From Leptobrachium leishanense (Eukaryota; Chordata; Amphibia; Anura; Megophryidae), in the NCBI GenBank assembly GCA_009667805.1, contig CM019075.1, positions 13,097,738-13,161,737 of the forward strand: a DNA stretch of 64,000 bases, written 5' to 3'. Each line of letters begins with the position of its first letter. The stretch's first letter is position 1. The position numbers and the translations under genes are program-made. The notes under the pieces are model-generated. The model ran no database searches and was not told the DNA's origin. It saw nothing but the letters and a program-made list of their open reading frames with translations. Shown here piece by piece: positions 22,466 to 35,345 of the stretch.

Positions 22466-23293
22466 TTAAGTTGTGCTCCAGCAGCTGGCATGTCTTTCAG
22501 TTCCACACCGCGTCTCTCATTAGGTAAAGACTTCGGGAAAGGCCTGTGTTGACGTTGCGTTTCCCTCCCTGCCGTGTGTAAACATCCTCACGCCACTGCA
22601 AACACGACGAAATGGGGAAAGGGGCGAGGTATGAAAAAGAAAAGGCAATATAGTTTTATGAAATATCTTACAAATCTGTTTAATCAACCCCTTCCCACAA
22701 AAAGAAATCATTAAACGTATAAATAACATTATAAAATAGTTTCTCTGAATATCAGGGAATAAACGGAAGAGGAGGCAGTGTCCAAACGTGCATAGACAAT
22801 CTCGCCTACGTCAGCGCTTTACGATTTGCGTCTTTTAGTTGTGTTACGTGGCTACTGGACATTGATTTGTTAGAGAAAATGGCTAACTACACATGTAACA
22901 ACATTACCGATCAGCATATGGTGTGTATTTGTGTGGCATTTTATGGTTTTATTTGTGTGGTCTTCTGAATGTCCCTCTTCCCATGATTGGCATCTTGATG
23001 AGGATGTTAAAACCCACCCGTGTTTATAGAGGGGTGTGTGTGTCTGTACTGTAATATGTACTTTAATTGCGCTGTGTGTGTGTGTGTTTTTAGGGTGTAC
23101 GGCAGACACCTGTGACCAGGCACTACGTTCATTTCATAACATCCTCTTCGGCACTCCTCCCGGTGTCTTGGCACCACGAAAGCACCTTAAGCATGGTGTA
23201 TGGGAAGCTCTGATGCGTCCTGCTTCCCGTAGGAGGTCTTCTGGAACTAAACAGAAGCTTCTCGTTCTAGAACAGGCAGGGAGGTCATGGTCC

Positions 23294-24696
23294 TCACATC
23301 TCCTCTGCATGATTTGCTTTTGTGAGGTCCTTGCTGTTGTTTCCGTCGTGTAAGTCCACTTTAAGTGGCAGTTCCTCGGCTCTCGACTGCGGTGGAACAA
23401 CCTTCTCTTCTGAGCTCGATCTCTCCAGAGACACCTCGGGCCTCTTCCACTGCAAACCTGCTTCTCCTAGGTCCACGTTGGATGGTGGATGATCCGGTGG
23501 GACAAGGTCTTGATGGTCTTGGTTCTTTTGCTCGAGTTGAGATTCCGAGGGAGGGTTGTCCACTCCTGGTATTTCTGTCACCTCCGAGAAGCCCCCCTCA
23601 TTCAAGATATTTCTGGAAATCACTGTAAAGTATGGAACATTTTTCTTTCAACTTGGGGAAAACCCAAAAATAGCCCGTTTATACCCTGCACTCTCCAAGC
23701 CGTGAGCATCGCCTAGTTGACTACTTAAAGTTGAGTCTTCGTCATTAGGAACAGAAGTAATATCTTTGATAAACATTGGTGGAGAATAATTCCCTGCTTA
23801 GGGCGGGCATCGGCAACCTGGGCTCTCAAGATATTTTGGAAATGCATCTTCCATGATGCTCATCCACTCACTAGATTGACCGTACATCATGGGAAATGAA
23901 GTTCCAAAACATCTGGAGGGCCACGGTTCCCCAACCCTGGATTAGTGAAGCAAGCAAAATGCTCCTGGTGAGAAGCCGCGATAGTTGGGATAGTTGATGG
24001 GTGAGGCCAGTTATCGGGGTCAGCCTCGGCTCCCGTGATTATGAGTGGGCGCTCTTACCTCCGGTGGGTCTGTAAGTGGTTGCTTCGTCCAGCGAGGCTC
24101 TGGAGTGCAGGGGGCTGTAACTTGGGAAGATGAGCAACGCCAGAGAAAACACAAGGATCTGCAGTGCGACAAGCACACGGGGGGAACACGCGTTACATAC
24201 ACAGCACGTGCTCATGCCGAGGACATGCCGAGTATATCATTGGGGACATACCAGGACACACGTGCCGGTCTGGGCAGCTTTGTTGGACGTTTGTTTGATG
24301 AGGGTCTGGAGTTTGCGGAGCTGAGTGATCAGAGAGCTGCAGGTGAGATGGAAGATTAAATTAAAAGATTATAATAATATAAATAAGTGTGTGTAGAATA
24401 TTGGTTGCGCTTAGAGACATATAAAAACAAAAATGGCCCTGTGAGAAGCACACAATCGGTCTTGTACATTTTATTGATGATTGCAAGCTCTTGTTCAGGG
24501 CCCACACTCCTACTGTTCTCTTTGTGCCTAACTTGTATGTAGCTTAGTTATGTCCAGCCCATTGTACAGCGCTGCCGAACTTGTTGGCGCTTTATAAATA
24601 GTTGTAACTGATTTAATACCTTTTCTTGTGTGACTACCATTCAAATTTCTGTCTTTTTTGTTCGGATCGGGCACTTAGGGATTTTTTTCTGTTCTT

Positions 24697-24729
<33 letters not shown>

Positions 24730-27700
24730 TAGTATAAAGTCCAATAGACAGCCTTCACTAGCCTCCAGGTAGTCACAAGGGCCTCCGTGCAAAAATCCCT
24801 ATACATACTGTATACAAAGAACCAAAAAATCAGGATGCACTTGAGGACTTAGAAAAAATAAATAAAATACAAGCTTTTATTAAATCAACATATTAAAAAG
24901 TTCCTGTTAATGTGCCCGACGTTTCAGATCCTTCCGAGCCTTTCTCAAGGTTGAAATATATATATATATGTGTGAAGGTTTTTTTATTGTTTAAAATAAA
25001 TTATTTGTCTCTTAACATACAATTATATGTAATAAAATAGATTGGTTTTTTTTACCCAAGACCTTATTTTATCTCGACGGTATGACTCTAAATCTCATTA
25101 ACGCTAAACATTAATCCCAAACATAGGGCTACATTATGCCGTTTTTTCTCCCCAGCGCCCCAGTTTTACCGCAAATAATGTAATGTAGCCCATAATTTTT
25201 TAGCTCACAACTGTTTTAACACACCCCTAATGCAGTCCAGTATTATTATTATTTTTTTATTATTCTTTATTTATAAAGCGCCAGCATATTCCGCAGCATC
25301 CAGTAGTTTAATTTAGGCTGGCGTCAGACGAGCGCGCTATGTGTGCCTGTACTGGTGTGCTTACCGGCGTCCGTCACAGCGTTTTGACGCTGCAATGGGT
25401 CCGGTCACACGTTTGTTCACGCCCACGAAATGCGCGTGCAGCAGGCGTCCGTTATCCAAGCCTCTCCGGCAAAGCGCTAGGACGGACGTTGACAGAGCTG
25501 CAAAGCGCGATTCACCATAGGAGGATTAAGTCTTGCAGCGCTGAGCGCACTGAGTGTGCTCAGCGAGGTGGCCAGACAGGCGTCGAGTGGAAGGAACGTC
25601 CACTCTCACGGACGTTCCTTCCTCTCTCCAAAGACGCTCGTCTGACATTAGCCTTACCTTGAAAGGCCTTTCTAAGCAGGGCAGGTTTAGGTACTGTATG
25701 CTGTGCATGTTGGAGGGTCAAGGAATTAATTTGGACGGATCCACCTCAATGTGAACCAGAAGCTGGGTTTATTTATTATGGAATTACTCAAAAAAATCTC
25801 CAAACACACATATTGGAAAAAAATTCCGAAGTTCCCAGTGAGATATTTCGTTGTCGCTTATGTGTGGCATGCCACAGGGGGAGTGACTTCCATCCTACAT
25901 GACAGCCCTCCACTCACTTTGTGTAGCCGATTGACTGTCAGTGATGGCACAAAGCAAGCACCGCCCATGGACAGTGAAAGATGGCGGCGCCTGACGCTAG
26001 TTCGGGGGACGTTCAACCTGTGACATCTCATCAAGGGATGACATATCTCATTGATCTTTAAGACCAATCCGTCCCTAGGCAAAGTGTACCTCGTCACAAC
26101 AGATGTACTTTACACACATCCAACCACCTGATAGCATATGCAGCCCCCTTTGTTTTCTAGCCTAGTGCCCGCACCACCCAATTCATTGTTCCGCTCCACG
26201 TGGTTCCTTGATCCAGTGTCTTGCAGCACCCTACGTGGCACACATGAAGCCCTCTTACATGGCCTGACACCCCTTACTGCCTGTGGCCTCTCAGCCACAA
26301 ACTATAATGACATGATCATCCCCTATCCCCATGCTCACAATGCACTCATCTATTATTCCTCCACTTACATATTGTGCTTTTCCAGTTCCACAACCTTTTT
26401 GTGCAGTTCCTGGTTCTGCAGGGAGCACGCAGTGACTCTAAAAGCAGACAAAGGGAGAGTGTCATTGATACATTACCAAAGAAAGGGAATATACTGTATA
26501 TACATTGTATATATTATTCTAGCTACTGGAATAGCGATTATTATTTTTACCCCCTGTGCCGCGGCAGACTGGTGTGCAGTAAACGGACCACTGGTGCCCA
26601 AAGAATTTGCTGAGTGTGGTGTGTGCAGAGTATCATGACAGTGACGCAATGTGTGTGTAACGGAGCAATGACACAAAGGGGAGACTTGTTATTAAACAGA
26701 ACTTTAAACACACACACTAAACCTTTTAATGGCCTTTAAAATCATAAAATATATCTTTAAAAACCTGCCAGTATGCCTTTTTAATTTTTACTACTTGTTA
26801 TCAGTGTGCGGTGAGATGAACAGATTGAAAATCCGTGTACTGGGGGTTACACGGGGGACATACACTGGCAGTCAGCACTGGTGTACCATATACTGAATAT
26901 ATACACTGAGGACTTTATTCTGATACCATAATCAGATCCCCTATACCAGGGGTCAGTAACCTTGGCTCCCTGATGTTTTGGGAACTACATTTCCCATGTG
27001 GCTCAGTCAGCCTAATGGGTGACTGAGCATCGTGGGAGATGCAGTTCCCAAAACATCAGGGAGCCAAGTTTGCTGACCCCTGCCCTATACTGATACGTGG
27101 AGCCCTTTTAATCTTTCCACATACAGCGGTAATCACCCCTCGAGGCCCTTAAATTGATCACATCCTTTATCCAAAGTGGATACCCATACACTGGTCACAT
27201 ACACTGCTAATGCCCAATGAAGACCTTTACTCTGGTCACATTAACTGCTAATGCCCAATGAAGATCTTTACTCTGGTCACATTCACTGCTAATGCCCAAT
27301 GAAGACCTTTACTCTGGTCACATTAACTGCTAATGCCCAATGAAGACCTCTACTCTGGTCACATTCACTGCTAATGCCCAATGAAGACCTTTACTCTGGT
27401 CACATTAACTGCTAATGCCCAATGAAGACCTCTACTCTGGTCACATTCACTGCTAATGCCCAATGAAGACCTCTACTCTGGTCACATTCACTGCTAATGC
27501 CCAATGAAGACCTTTACTCTGGTCACATTCACTGCTAATGCCCAATGAAGACCTTTACTCTGGTCACATTCACTGCTAATGCCCAATGAAGACCTTTACT
27601 CTGGTCACATTAACTGCTAATGCCCAATGAAGACCTTTACTCTGGTCACATTAACTGCTAATGCCCAATGAAGACCTTTACTCTGGTCACATTCACTGCT

Positions 27701-30700
27701 AATGCCCAATGAAGACCTTTACTCTGGTCACATTCACTGCTAATGTCCAATGAAGACCTTTACTCTGGTCACATTTACTGCTAATGCCCAATGAAGACCT
27801 CTACTCTGGTCACATTCACTGCTAATGTCCAATGAAGACCTTTACTCTGGTCACATTAACTGCTAATGCCCAATGAAGACCTTTACTCTGGTCACATTCA
27901 CTGCTAATGCCCAATGAAGACCTCTACTCTGGTCACATTCACTGCTAATGCCCAATGAAGACCTTTACTCTGGTCACATTCACTGCTAATGCCCAATGAA
28001 GACCTTTACTCTGGTCACATTCACTGCTAATGCCCAATGAAGACCTTTACTCTGGTCACATACACTGCTAATGCCCAATGAAGACCTTTTACTCTGGTCA
28101 CATTCACTGATAATCACCCCTGGAGGCCTTTAGATTGATCCCACACTGTCTCTCCCTGGTGAAGACCATTACTTGAACCACAGACCCTGTTAATCAACCC
28201 TGGAGACCCTAACATGAACACATACGCTGTTCATCCTTAGTGGAGACCCGCACATTGGTCACATTACGTGGTAATTTCCAATACAGACCCTTCCAATGGT
28301 CACAGACACAGTTACTCGCTCCCGGAGGCCTTTACATCGATACGGTACTCTGTTTACCATTAGTATAGACACATACACTGCAAATTCCCAATGGAGGCCG
28401 TTACTCTGTTTACATTCACAGTTAATCAAACCTGGAGACCCCCTACATTTGATAATATTCACAGCCTGTCCCTAGAAGAGACCCTTACACTCAATGCTAG
28501 AGTGATGTTCTACTCCCAAGACACTCCTGTAACGCTTGAGGTCCGTTACATGTTACATTGCGAGACTGCGTACACAATTCTCAGACCTGCTTTCCAGTCC
28601 ATCGATATATTCTTTCTTGCGTCTCCGGCTGTCTTGTGCCGACTGCTTGTTTCGTATCTTCCGCCGCACCTTTTTCAAGATCCGTTCCTCGGCCTGAAGG
28701 AGACCAACACCATTAGGGGCGAGTGGTCTCTTTGGCAGCATTGGTTATAAATTATGTATGACATGGTCCTCCCTTCCAATATTGGTTTTTCTAGGGTTAG
28801 GGATCATAAGGAGCACAGATTCTCGTAAGGGGGAGAAGGGGCAATATAATGAGAATATAATCCTTATCAGAAGACAGGTCCATAAAGAGCCCTGCAAATT
28901 TGACTGGGGGGGGGTCTGTTGATTTTAGCTTTTGTTGCGGTGTGTTTAACTCAAAACCAGGTGTTAAATTTGAGCAAGAACACAGACTGGACTTGTTTTA
29001 GTTCAGCCGAATTTCCGAATTTATAAGCTCATGAAAAGCCGCCAAATAACCTGAGGCCCACCACTCATATTGTCATGTAGTACTGTACCTTGGTGAGAGG
29101 GAGATTATTCGGCAAGGCAATGCCTTCCTGAGACAGAAGCCTCTTCTCCTCATCAGTGAGGTGCAGCTCCGGGTACTGAGAACCAAAGACACAAGAGACG
29201 GTTATCTTCCACATTACCATCTCTCAGAGGAGAATCTGGCGATAATTCACAACCAAGGGGCCATAACACGTACCAACGTCTCCATGGACAGCAGGTCTTG
29301 CGTGCTTTCCCGTAAAGATAATGTAGTTGACTTGCATGGCGCCGGGATGTGAACTGAGGGAAGCTCATTCACTATACAGCTTTCTGGTATCAGCACAGGA
29401 GAGGACCAGTCCTCTGTAATGGAGGACAAATCAACAGTTTTATCATGGTTACAGGCAGCGTTGAGGCTCAGCGGAAGGATACCCAGCCTATGGTACTCTA
29501 GGATACGCTACTAGGTAGAGCTCAAAAAGAAAGGATGCTCATGCATGCCAATGCTCAACATGTGGTGCACTAGAAGATGTGTGTATGACTTAAATGGCTG
29601 GATGAGCATCTAGGAGTGTTGACAAACAGCCACCAGGTTGGGAGAAGTTGAGCGTCAAAATGTTGTCTTTGGAAACCATCATCATCATCATCATATCTAG
29701 AAAAGAACCCAAACTTTGAACTGGCCATGACCAACCAACATATTTAGACCAAGTCCTTTCTCCACTCTATCGGCCCTATTCCAAAGTTGGTGCTAAGGTA
29801 ACCAGAGCCGTTGTAAACTTCCCGGAGCCTGTATAGTCTATGGAGTTGTTAAGTTTACAACAGCTCTGGTTACGTCAGCACCAGTTTTGGAATATTGGTG
29901 TATGGGTTCAGGTTTTGTCCTGCCATATGCAATCTTTATATTTCGAGATACAGATGATTATCTGCCTCCAAAAGCAGACATAGCGGATGGAGATTTTGGC
30001 AGCTTCGCTTAAATCCTCTCATTACCAGACCATATAGTCTCCAGACTGCTTAACCATTCTGAATTATCCATCATTGGGAGCAAAACTTTCTGTCTCTAGT
30101 GATGGATTAGTCACTTTTTTCAAGATTATCCACCTCTGAGGACCTTGTTATCTTTGCGTAAAGATAAAACAACAAGATAACCAAGGATTGTGTAGTCTTT
30201 ATCGTTATCATGTCCAACTATCAAGGTAGCAATTATAGGGCTGGGTTTAGATGTGTTCGAAAGTTTTAACTATAGGTGGGTGAAGAGTTTCAACCTGTTT
30301 GCATGTCCACTGCCAGTAGGACATTGGGAAATGTTCCTATATTATGGGCTGTTAAATTGTAGCCGAAATAGGCTAATCTAATGTGATCTCCCAACACGCC
30401 TCCCGATGACTTGTTACAACACCCAGTTCATACCAAGCTGGATTGAAATGATGCTGCTCATCTCGTTGGTACTTCTTCTCTCTTGCAGTGAGCTGACGTC
30501 GTACACCAGCTCATACACTGGCGTAGGTTGAGGCATTGGCGTGCTGGCTTCGCACTGAATGGGGGTATCTGGCTGAGGGTCGTCTGAGAAGCCACTGTCA
30601 CTCTCCGGAGATTCGGAGGCCATGGTCTCTGTGTTGTAAACCTCATTGGGGTTGATCACCATCCGTAAGAACTCATCAGGTTCTTCTCTTTCGCTCAATC

Positions 30701-31295
30701 CCTGAAACCCAAAGTCAGAGAGCACTCAATAATCACATTTGGTGGATAGCAACCAAATACTGGTGGTTCCAAGGAGACAACGCAGAAATAACGATCAATA
30801 GTGGCTCTATCCCAGTGAGATCAGATAATATCGATTGAGTAGAACCGGTCAGTCGTTTAGAGCTATGGAAAGTACCTATGAATAGATAGGGCTTCAGAGG
30901 TTTGCCAAAAATAATCAACTGACATTGAGAAGGGATAATAAGAGGCCATTGGTAGATAGAAGAGGGCCGGGATGAGAGGGTTAATGACGATTGGTAGGAA
31001 AACTAATGTTATCATTTTGAAAATGTCACCCTCTTCTTGGATATCCCCTGCTTCACCTAGCTTTGCTACTGTATATCCTACTTCTCCTTTAGGGACACTT
31101 AATCATCCACAATGTCCAACTTACAGCTGTTCCACTCACCGACCAGTCTTCATATAATGTTTCGGCTGGAAAACCATGGGGCTCAGATAGTGGGAAAGAG
31201 CCAGACTCGCTCCCCGAGAAGCTGTCTGAATGGAACAAGTCTTCTTGTTGTTCAAACATGGACCCCATCAGTAGATCAGCTTGAGCACTTTCCAT
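23294..31295 (-). CDS. CREB3L4: CREB3L4, ER-membrane-bound bZIP transcription factor (9 coding exons)
   Basis: Exons on the minus strand are 31295-31140, 30701-30434, 29413-29274, 29175-29089, 28693-28587, 26437-26369, 24336-24252, 24158-24059 and 23622-23294. All introns are GT-AG and phases join cleanly, giving 446 codons (the human protein has about 395). The start ATG has A at -3. The N-terminal activation region (1-190) is acidic and keeps [12 protein letters not shown]. The basic region is about 224-246 ([20 protein letters not shown]), the zipper 254-290 and the membrane segment about 301-318. The luminal RNIL at 341-344 fits the Site-1-protease RXXL motif. The protein ends ANHAEEM, like the human HADEM end. 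Family knowledge: the factor is held in the ER membrane, cut by S1P and S2P in the Golgi, and its N-terminal half enters the nucleus. Introns hold two MITEs, a fold-back element and a 41-bp minisatellite. A longer luminal tail and glutamate/serine-rich insertions account for the extra length. Confidence 0.93.
23815..23940. repeat. hAT-like MITE fragment in a CREB3L4 intron
   Basis: In the last intron. The two halves (TTTTGGAAATGCATCTTCCATGATG and CATCATGGGAAATGAAGTTC, shortened here to their shared ATCATGG core) are loosely inverted. The ends GGCATCGGCAACCTGG and CCCCAACCCTGG match the 26947-27082 family but are more decayed. No clear target duplication. Confidence 0.55.
24703..24965. repeat. 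TA tract and old interspersed repeat in a CREB3L4 intron
   Basis: (TA)n at 24703-24729 is followed by about 230 bp ending with GCCCGACGTTTCAGATCC, then CTTTCTCAAGG and another TA tract. The CGTTTC...CTCAAGG arrangement resembles the fold-back repeat at 3846-4072. Family not identified. Confidence 0.5.
25316..25653. mobile_element. Harbinger-like MITE, copy 2 (338 bp), in a CREB3L4 intron
   Basis: The inverted ends GGCTGGCGTCAGACGAGCGC and GCTCGTCTGACATTAGCC are flanked by TTA at 25313-25315 and 25654-25656. It carries a strong internal inverted repeat near 25590-25622 (GAAGGAACGTCCACTCTCAC with its partner). Inserted in the intron between the zipper exons. Confidence 0.78.
26947..27082. mobile_element. 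Palindromic hAT-like MITE (136 bp) with 8-bp target duplication
   Basis: CCCTATAC is duplicated exactly at 26939-26946 and 27083-27090. The ends are CAGGGGTCAG and CTGACCCCTG. The halves are inverted copies through GCTCCCTGATGTTTTGGGAA. The 8-bp duplication and CAGGG ends fit hAT. It lies in the intron between the basic-region and zipper exons of CREB3L4. Confidence 0.85.
27190..28110. repeat. Minisatellite, 41-bp unit, about 22 copies, in a CREB3L4 intron
   Basis: The unit reads TTTACTCTGGTCACATTCAC then TGCTAATGCCCAATGAAGACC. Units are nearly identical in the core, differing at TTTACT/TCTACT and TTCACT/TTAACT. On both sides (27090-27190 and 28110-28480) progressively decayed units continue, the last about 100 bp from the basic-region exon at 28587. 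Confidence 0.97.
29774..29894. repeat. Fold-back MITE in a CREB3L4 intron
   Basis: The arms 29774-29820 and 29849-29894 are inverted (CAAAGTTGGTGCTAAGGTAA against its partner). Same family as 17855-17978. Confidence 0.72.
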
Positions 31296-31479
31296 GTTCC
31301 CAAGATGGAAGAGGTCCTACACTGGTCTGTGAAGGTAAGACAAACATAGCCTACAAATTTCTCTATGGGTACCTCTCATTCGTCGATCACATTTCCCAGC
31401 ACTACTTATGGCATAAGTTTGATAGAGTCATTTTTGGGGATGTTGAGCAAGTTTTATTGTATGCAGCTCTGTTAAACAC

Positions 31480-32330
31480 CGGTACACCCCAAGTATACGG
31501 AGGAGCCCGTAAAATGGCACCTATACACCCTGAATATATGGAGGAGCCCCTAAAAAGACACCCACACACCCTGAATATATGGAGAAGCCCCTAAAAAGAC
31601 ACCCACACACCCTGAATATGTGGAGGAGCCCCTAAAAAGACCCCCGCACACCCTGAATATGTGGAGGAACCCCTAAAGAGACACCCGCACACCCTGAATA
31701 TATGGAGGAGCCCCTAAAATGACACAAGCACACCCTGAATATATGGAGGAGCCCTTAAAAAGACACCCACACCCTGGATATATGGAGGAGCCCCTAAAAA
31801 GACACCCATACACCCTGAATATATGGAGGAGCCCCTAAAAAGACACCCGCACACCCTGAATATATGGAGGAGCCCCTAAAAAGACACCCGCACACCCTGA
31901 ATATATGGAGGAGCCCCTAAAAAGACACCCGCACACCCTGAATATGTGGAGGAACCCCTAAAAAGACACCCGCACACCCTGAATATATGGAGGAACCCCT
32001 TAAAAGACACCCGCACACCCTGAATATGTGGAGGAACCCCTAAAGAGACACCAACACACCCTGGATATATGGAGACGCCCCTGAAAAGACACCCACACAC
32101 CCTGAATATATGGAGGAGCCCCTAAAAAGACACCCGCACACCCTGAATATATGGAGGAGCCCCTGAAAAGACACCCGCACACCCTGAAAATATGGAGGAG
32201 CCCCTGAAAAGACACCCGCACACCCTGAAGATATGAAGGAGCCCCTGAAAAGACACCCGCACACCCTGAATATATGGAGCGACCCCTAAAAAGACACCCA
32301 AACACCCTGAATATACGGGGGAACCCTATT
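31480..32330. repeat. Minisatellite, 41-bp unit, about 20 copies, upstream of CREB3L4
   Basis: The unit is CCCTGAATATATGGAGGAGC then CCCTAAAAAGACACCCGCACA. The array starts only about 185 bp upstream of the CREB3L4 start codon, where a promoter or first-exon leader would be expected. Minus-strand open frames here are repeat artefacts. Confidence 0.96.
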
Positions 32331-34245
32331 AAAGGGTACCAGGGTAGGATAGAGAGAGGTCTCTCTTGGAAGTCTGATTTGTAACTTTCTCTAATGCATA
32401 TAGTGTAGATTGTAACAATTGTAAAATAAATACCCCTTTGTTTAATAACATTCTAGTTAGTAGCTCTAAGATATATCAGTAGTTTATGATCCCATGTTTT
32501 ATTGTATGGCAGCTACACACCCGCGGCAGCTAAACATCCATTTCCTTATAGGACTGCAGGTATACTCCTCTTACTTTAATATCCTGTCACTTACTGGATT
32601 AAATTTATACCCTGCCTGGTTTATTATGCAGACGGCAAACATGAAAATACAATGGGAAGATGACAGATAAGTTCCGCTCCCCTCCTCTTTAGTGCACATG
32701 TACCTGCCGTACGACTTAATTTTCTCTGGATTTGCAGGATTTAGGGAATTAGCATATAAATCGCTCTCTTTAATTGTTACGCCCAACTCTGATCAGCTTC
32801 AGTTTCATGTAGCTACAACAATTTAAATTAATCGGTGGCATATATTAAGGAACAGGGCTTGTAAAATCCTGCCCAGATCTCATTTAGGTTACACCAAGCC
32901 TTGCCTGACCCAGCGTAATTGCATGGGCACTTTCCATCATTATCTTTATGTGCAGCACCCCAATAAAGTGATACTATATCACTGGATCCTTTATATACGC
33001 TACTTTTTAGCCATCCGTATGATGAATCAACAGAATCTTCCTCCATACAACAAATCTGCAAACCCATGCACACACTTTGCATCTGTCTGTGAGATAACGT
33101 GGAGGGGGGGGGGATCTGTCCCCTCAGTCCATCCCAATTCCTACGCCATTGCTCATAATCACATCTCAAAAGAATCGGGCTCTGGAAGCATTGCGGAAGA
33201 CCTTTTGAGGAGATCCAGCTTTTGGATGATGACACATTCAAGGGGGTCATTTGACAACTTGCATATTCCTCAACTCAAGTAAACGTAACATTTATAAATC
33301 CCACCCACCCAAATCCCCCTCTTATGGCTGTGTCCTATCACAGGGGCTAGATATATGAAAAACTGCTGACCAGGCAGTTTCTTGCCTCCAGTGACCAAGC
33401 TGATACAAGCTAAAGATCAAACAAGACAAAAAAACGGCGCAAAACCGGTTCTCTCAGAGCAATTTGCAGAAAACGTCACCCGGTTACCATAGTAACTGCT
33501 GCAAAAGTATCTAAAGCATAAGTATCTAAAGCAGTTAATCTGCCATGTAACTAAATTCTATATATTTTAAAATCTGGATACATTGTACATCATCACCTTC
33601 TCCTTGATATCCCCCAGACCCAAGTGTCAATGTATTTAAAGCACACACAGTGTAGCCGGCATGTTCCCCACTTTCTCCAAACTTTTCCCCATCGCAACCT
33701 CCCCAGGATTCAGAAACTGTGTCACTTACCCCCCTAGGAGCGAGCTTGTTGACCAGTGCAAACTCACAGCCGATTAAACCCAATTCTCCAGGATCTACAT
33801 CCTGTATGGAAACGCCAAGTACCACCCACCGCTGCTAAAAGGGGAACCGTGCCTCTCGCTCGGCGAGTTCTTCAGGCCTGACCCTCCTACCTGTTTCCTC
33901 GTAGCTGCACCTGTCACACAGGTTGGCTGGAAGACGGCAAAGGCTCTGTGTGAAGCAGGTGACTGAGATTACAGAGGTGTGTCTGTACACAGGGATCAGC
34001 AGAACAATCAGGCCGTAGGAGTGCTACGGGGAGGAAAAACTATCATTCTGCTGAGGGACTAGCCAGCACCAGGAGAGGGTTCTGTTCTTAGAACCTGGAA
34101 CCAGCCAGGGGAAATGCAAAGTTTTTGAGCAAAATTAAACCACAAATGAGGGAGTGGGGGAGTTTTTTCAGTGGTTTTTTTTGTCAGTTTTCACCAAAAG
34201 AATGCAGTGTACTTGTCGTTCGCCATGATCAAAAAAATTGCTTTC
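32331..34245. other. Intergenic DNA upstream of CREB3L4, no gene recognised
   Basis: In human, SLC39A1 lies head-to-head with CREB3L4. No zinc-transporter exon could be recognised on the plus strand here. The open frames at 32828-33282 and 33535-33825 have no family features. A poly-G run lies near 33105. Confidence 0.4.
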
Positions 34246-34246
34246 G

Positions 34247-34380
34247 ATATATATATATATATATATATATATTAGGCTTGCACCGATACCAATTTTTTAA
34301 GACCAGATACGCGTACCAATACTTTTTTCAGGTACTCGCCGATACCAAGTACCGATACTTTTATTTAATGTCATGTGACG
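34247..34380. repeat. TA tract and hAT-like end fragment
   Basis: (TA)n to 34272 is followed by TTAGGCTTGCACCGATACC and repeated CCGATACC/TACCGATAC words, as seen at ends of hAT-type repeats (compare GTGCACAAGCCTA at 39041-39053). The far end is not visible. Confidence 0.5.
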
Positions 34381-34784
34381 CTTTCCAATAAATATTTTAG
34401 GATTTTGCTGAAAGTCTGTCCAATTTATGTTAATACTGAAATGTATTGCCAGACACCCCATTTACGCACTGCACAGCCTGCACACACCCTGCACACACAG
34501 ACCTCAGAGATATATGTATACCCACACACACACCAGACCTCAGACACATGTATACCCAGGCACGGACCCCAGATACATGTATACCCAATTAGACCCCAGA
34601 GTGTGTGTGTGTCACGATTCTCCAAAATATATAGATATATGACTGATCGCTGTATGCAACACAATTATCCTATACTTCCGATCCTTTGAGTGGTCGGTGC
34701 GTCTACCTATGTCGGAATCGAAAGAGTTCGTATCCAATAGCAGACCAGGAGTTAATACAATACAGATCGTCAGAGGAATGACAA

Positions 34785-35345
34785 GAGTCATATACCAGAG
34801 CGGGTAATTAGGAATGCCAGGGGTCATATACCAGAGCGGGTAAATAGGAATGCCAGGGGTCATATACCAGAGTGGGTAATTAGGATTGCCAGGGGTCATA
34901 TACCAGAGCGGGTAATTAGGAATGCCAGGGGTCATATACCAGAGCGGGTAATTAGGAATGCCAGGGGTCATATACCAGAGCGGGTAAATTGGAATGCCAG
35001 GGGTCATATACCAGAGCGGGTAATTAGGAATGTCAGGGGTCATATACCAGAGCGGGTAATTAGGAATGCCAAGAGTCATATACCAGAGCGGGCAATTAGG
35101 AATGCCAGGGGTCATTTACCAGAGCGGGTAATTAGGAATGCCAGGGGTCATATACCTGAGCGGGTAATTAGGAATGTCAGGGGTCATATACCAGAGTGGG
35201 TAATTAGGAATGCCAAGAGTCATATACCAGAGCAGGTAATTAGGAATGCCAGTGGTCATATACCAGAGCGGGTAATTAGGAATGCCAGTGGTCATATACC
35301 AGAGCGGGTAATTAGGAATGCCCGGGGTCATATACCAGAGTGGGC
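34785..35345. repeat. Minisatellite, 36-bp unit, about 15 copies
   Basis: The unit is GGTCATATACCAGAGCGGGT then AATTAGGAATGCCAGG. Because 36 is divisible by three, the minus strand stays open and would encode a 12-residue repeat (YPLWYMTPGIPN). There is no start context or flanking exon structure. Decayed units continue to about 35450. Confidence 0.96.

Noticed and set aside
26138..26638. Plus-strand 166-codon frame
   Set aside because: It covers, on the opposite strand, the CREB3L4 zipper exon and its introns and has no family features.
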